Origin: Pedococcus badiiscoriae
Lineage (GTDB): Bacteria; Actinomycetota; Actinomycetes; Actinomycetales; Dermatophilaceae
Direction: 5' to 3'
Length of the DNA stretch: 64,000 nt
Assembly: GCF_013408925.1 (NCBI RefSeq)
Contig: NZ_JACCAB010000001.1
Location: 930,001 to 994,000 of the forward strand
The translations under genes and the position numbers were made by a program. How positions within the stretch are numbered: the first letter of the stretch is position 1; the number at the start of each line of letters is the position of its first letter. The notes beneath the pieces were generated by a model, which saw nothing but the letters and a program-made list of their open reading frames with translations, was not told where the DNA came from and made no database searches. This document shows, in pieces, positions 62,518 to 64,000 of the stretch.

Positions 62518-64000
62518 CTACTTCGCCCGGCGGCGGGACGCCGCCTTCTTGGCACTGGGACGCACGACCGGTTCGCCGGCCTCGGCCGCAGCCGCCGCCA
62601 GCCCGAGGCCGTAGTCCGCGAGCGCGTCGACGAGCGAGTCCGACGACGCCTCGGGTGCGAGGACGTCGACCCGCAGGCCGTGCTCCTCCGCCGTCTTGGC
62701 CGTCGCCGGGCCGATGCACGCGATCACCGTGGACGGGTGCGGCTTGCCGGCGATGCCGACGAGGTTGCGCACCGTCGAGGAGGACGTGAACACGGCCGCG
62801 TCGAACTGCCCGCCCTTGATGGCCTCACGGATGTGGGCGGCCGGCGGCGCGGCGCGCACCGTGCGGTATGCCGTGACGTCGTCCACCTCCCAGCCCATGC
62901 CCTGCAGACCGGCGACGAGGGTGTCGGTGGCGATGTCGGCCCGGGGCAGGAAGATCCGGTTGATGGGGTCGAGCACCTCGTCGAACGGGGGCCAGTCCTC
63001 GAGCAGGCCGTTCGCGGACTGCTCACCGGACGGCACCAGGTCGGGCACGATGCCCCACTCGCGCAGGGCCTCGGCGGTCACGCCGCCGACGGCGGCGATC
63101 TTGAGCCCGGCGAAGGCCCGGGCGTCGAGCCCGAACTCCTCGAACTTCTCGCGCACGGCCTTGACCGCGTTGACCGAGGTGAACCCGATCCACTCGTAGC
63201 GGCCCGTCACGAGTCCCTTGACCGCGCGCTCCATCTGCTGGGGCGTGCGCGGGGGCTCGACCGAGATCGTCGGGACGACCTCCGCGGTCGCGCCGAAGGA
63301 CTCGAGCCGGGCGATGGTCGCGCCGGACTGCTCCTTGGTGCGAGGCACCAGGACGTTCCAGCCGAACAGCGGCTTCGTCTCGAACCAGGACAGGTTCTCG
63401 CGCAGTGCCACGGTCGTGCCCACCACGGCCAGGGCGGGGAACTCCAGGGTCTTCATGACCTTCGAGACCTCACCCAGGGTGGTGACCCGGGTCGCCTGGC
63501 GGATGGTCGTGCCACGCTCGGTGAGGGCCACCGGGCTGTCCGCCGCCCTGCCGGCCGCCAGGAGCTTCGCGAGCGCGACCCCGAGGTCGTCGGGCTGGCC
63601 GAGCAGGACCACGGTGACCGACTCGGCCACTGAGGCGGCCCAGTCGACGTGCCGGTCGTTCGCGGAGATGACGTGGACGGCCGCCGAGCTGCTCGAGGTC
63701 AGCGGGATGCCCGCGTACGCCGGGACGGCCGAGACGGCGCTGACGCCGGGGACGACGTCGAACCCGATGCCGGCCTTCTGGCACGCGAGGGCTTCCTCGG
63801 CGAGGCCGTTGAAGGTGCCCGGGTCGCCGTCCATGAGCCGGACGACCAGTCCGCCGGTCGCGGACTTGGCGGCCTTGACGACCAGCTTGGCCCGCATGGC
63901 GTGGGTCAGCGGCTGGCCGTGGTCACCGTGGCCGGCGTCGACGATCTCGACATCGGCCCGGCAGTAGCGGGCGACGAAGTCCTCGCGGGCGACCTGGTCG
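62518..64000 (-). CDS. hemD: Uroporphyrinogen-III C-methyltransferase / uroporphyrinogen-III synthase fusion (partial, start missing)
   Basis: The visible 493 or so codons run off the right edge. The first part is a tetrapyrrole (SUMT-type) methylase: VARYCRADVEIVDAGHGDHG, RLMDGDPGTFNGLAEEAL and FDVVPGVSAVSAVPAYAGIP. The second part, from about GWNVLVPRTKEQSGATIARL, is a HemD uroporphyrinogen-III synthase domain ending near LPRADIATDTLVAGLQGMGW and AVFTSSSTVRNLVGIAGKPH. A basic tail (SAKKAASRRRAK) closes it. Fusion of the two activities is usual in actinobacteria. The open frame continues to position 64000 without a stop. Confidence 0.93.
   Translation of the reverse strand, partial: DQVAREDFVARYCRADVEIVDAGHGDHGQPLTHAMRAKLVVKAAKSATGGLVVRLMDGDPGTFNGLAEEALACQKAGIGFDVVPGVSAVSAVPAYAGIPLTSSSSAAVHVISANDRHVDWAASVAESVTVVLLGQPDDLGVALAKLLAAGRAADSPVALTERGTTIRQATRVTTLGEVSKVMKTLEFPALAVVGTTVALRENLSWFETKPLFGWNVLVPRTKEQSGATIARLESFGATAEVVPTISVEPPRTPQQMERAVKGLVTGRYEWIGFTSVNAVKAVREKFEEFGLDARAFAGLKIAAVGGVTAEALREWGIVPDLVPSGEQSANGLLEDWPPFDEVLDPINRIFLPRADIATDTLVAGLQGMGWEVDDVTAYRTVRAAPPAAHIREAIKGGQFDAAVFTSSSTVRNLVGIAGKPHPSTVIACIGPATAKTAEEHGLRVDVLAPEASSDSLVDALADYGLGLAAAAAEAGEPVVRPSAKKAASRRRAK

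Overview
The window is a very GC-rich (roughly 70%), densely packed, housekeeping-type chromosomal segment of an actinobacterium. Gene order, menaquinone and complex I content, abundant leaderless promoters, DUF222-HNH proteins and an SCO4226-type nickel-binding protein point to Actinomycetia. The overall flavour fits Micrococcales, probably Intrasporangiaceae (Janibacter, Knoellia, Phycicoccus or a relative). The family-level assignment is an inference. No insertion sequence, prophage, CRISPR array, rRNA or tRNA was recognised.

Layout. 1-1640 (minus): promoter-proximal end of a second complex I-like cluster, nuoA2-B2-C2-H2, running off the left edge. 1711-6312: small stand-alone genes (LON-domain protein, DinB, a GH32/68-like hydrolase, a DUF2087 fragment, a DUF222-HNH protein, two truncated gene remnants, a nickel-binding protein). 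6527-9552: korAB 2-oxoacid:ferredoxin oxidoreductase. 9577-13446: RarD-type permease, a second DinB protein, a sugar-lactone oxidase and an alanine racemase-like protein. 13495-30684 (minus): a complete fourteen-gene nuoA-N operon with a polyprenyl diphosphate synthase coupled to its end. 30818-36109: menJ, menG, menF, menD. 36153-43547 (minus): a WXG100-like/hydrolase pair and a tightly coupled five-gene operon (ATP-grasp, S51-like peptidase, two esterases, M20 peptidase). 43585-52615: menC, menB, menE and menA interspersed with a CHRD protein, glutathione peroxidase, VOC protein, a frameshifted DUF222-HNH gene behind a perfect SOS box, a kinase and a hemerythrin-like protein. 52727-58995 (minus): the cytochrome c maturation operon (ccsB, resB, ccdA, resA) joined to a phosphatase and hemL. 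59051-60291: a divergent marR/yceI pair. 60316-61501: an AbiEi/DUF559 nuclease-like gene bracketed by two near-identical 70-bp palindromes. 61513-end: hemB and the hemX-hemD fusion.

Functionally most of the window builds one respiratory system. The nuo operon supplies complex I, idsA makes the isoprenoid tail, men genes make and finish menaquinone (including MenJ saturation), hem genes make haem, and ccs/res genes attach haem to cytochromes c. The order hemD-hemB-hemL-phosphatase-thioredoxin-ccdA-resB-ccsB-menA-menE-menB-menC-menD-menG-menJ is the conserved actinobacterial arrangement known from Mycobacterium. A reduced-ferredoxin producer (korAB) lies about 5 kb from a second nuo cluster.

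The most unusual signals are: (1) the palindrome-gene-palindrome unit around the AbiEi/DUF559 gene; (2) an 8-mer, CGGCATAC/GTATGCCG, found over 40 times on both strands and in more than one reading frame, forcing otherwise rare ATA and TAT codons; (3) a perfect LexA-type box directly abutting the leaderless promoter of a frameshifted DUF222-HNH gene; (4) the five-gene ATP-grasp/peptidase/esterase operon of unknown product; and (5) a recurrent leaderless promoter architecture (TANNNT-type -10, 6-7 nt, then ATG or GTG).
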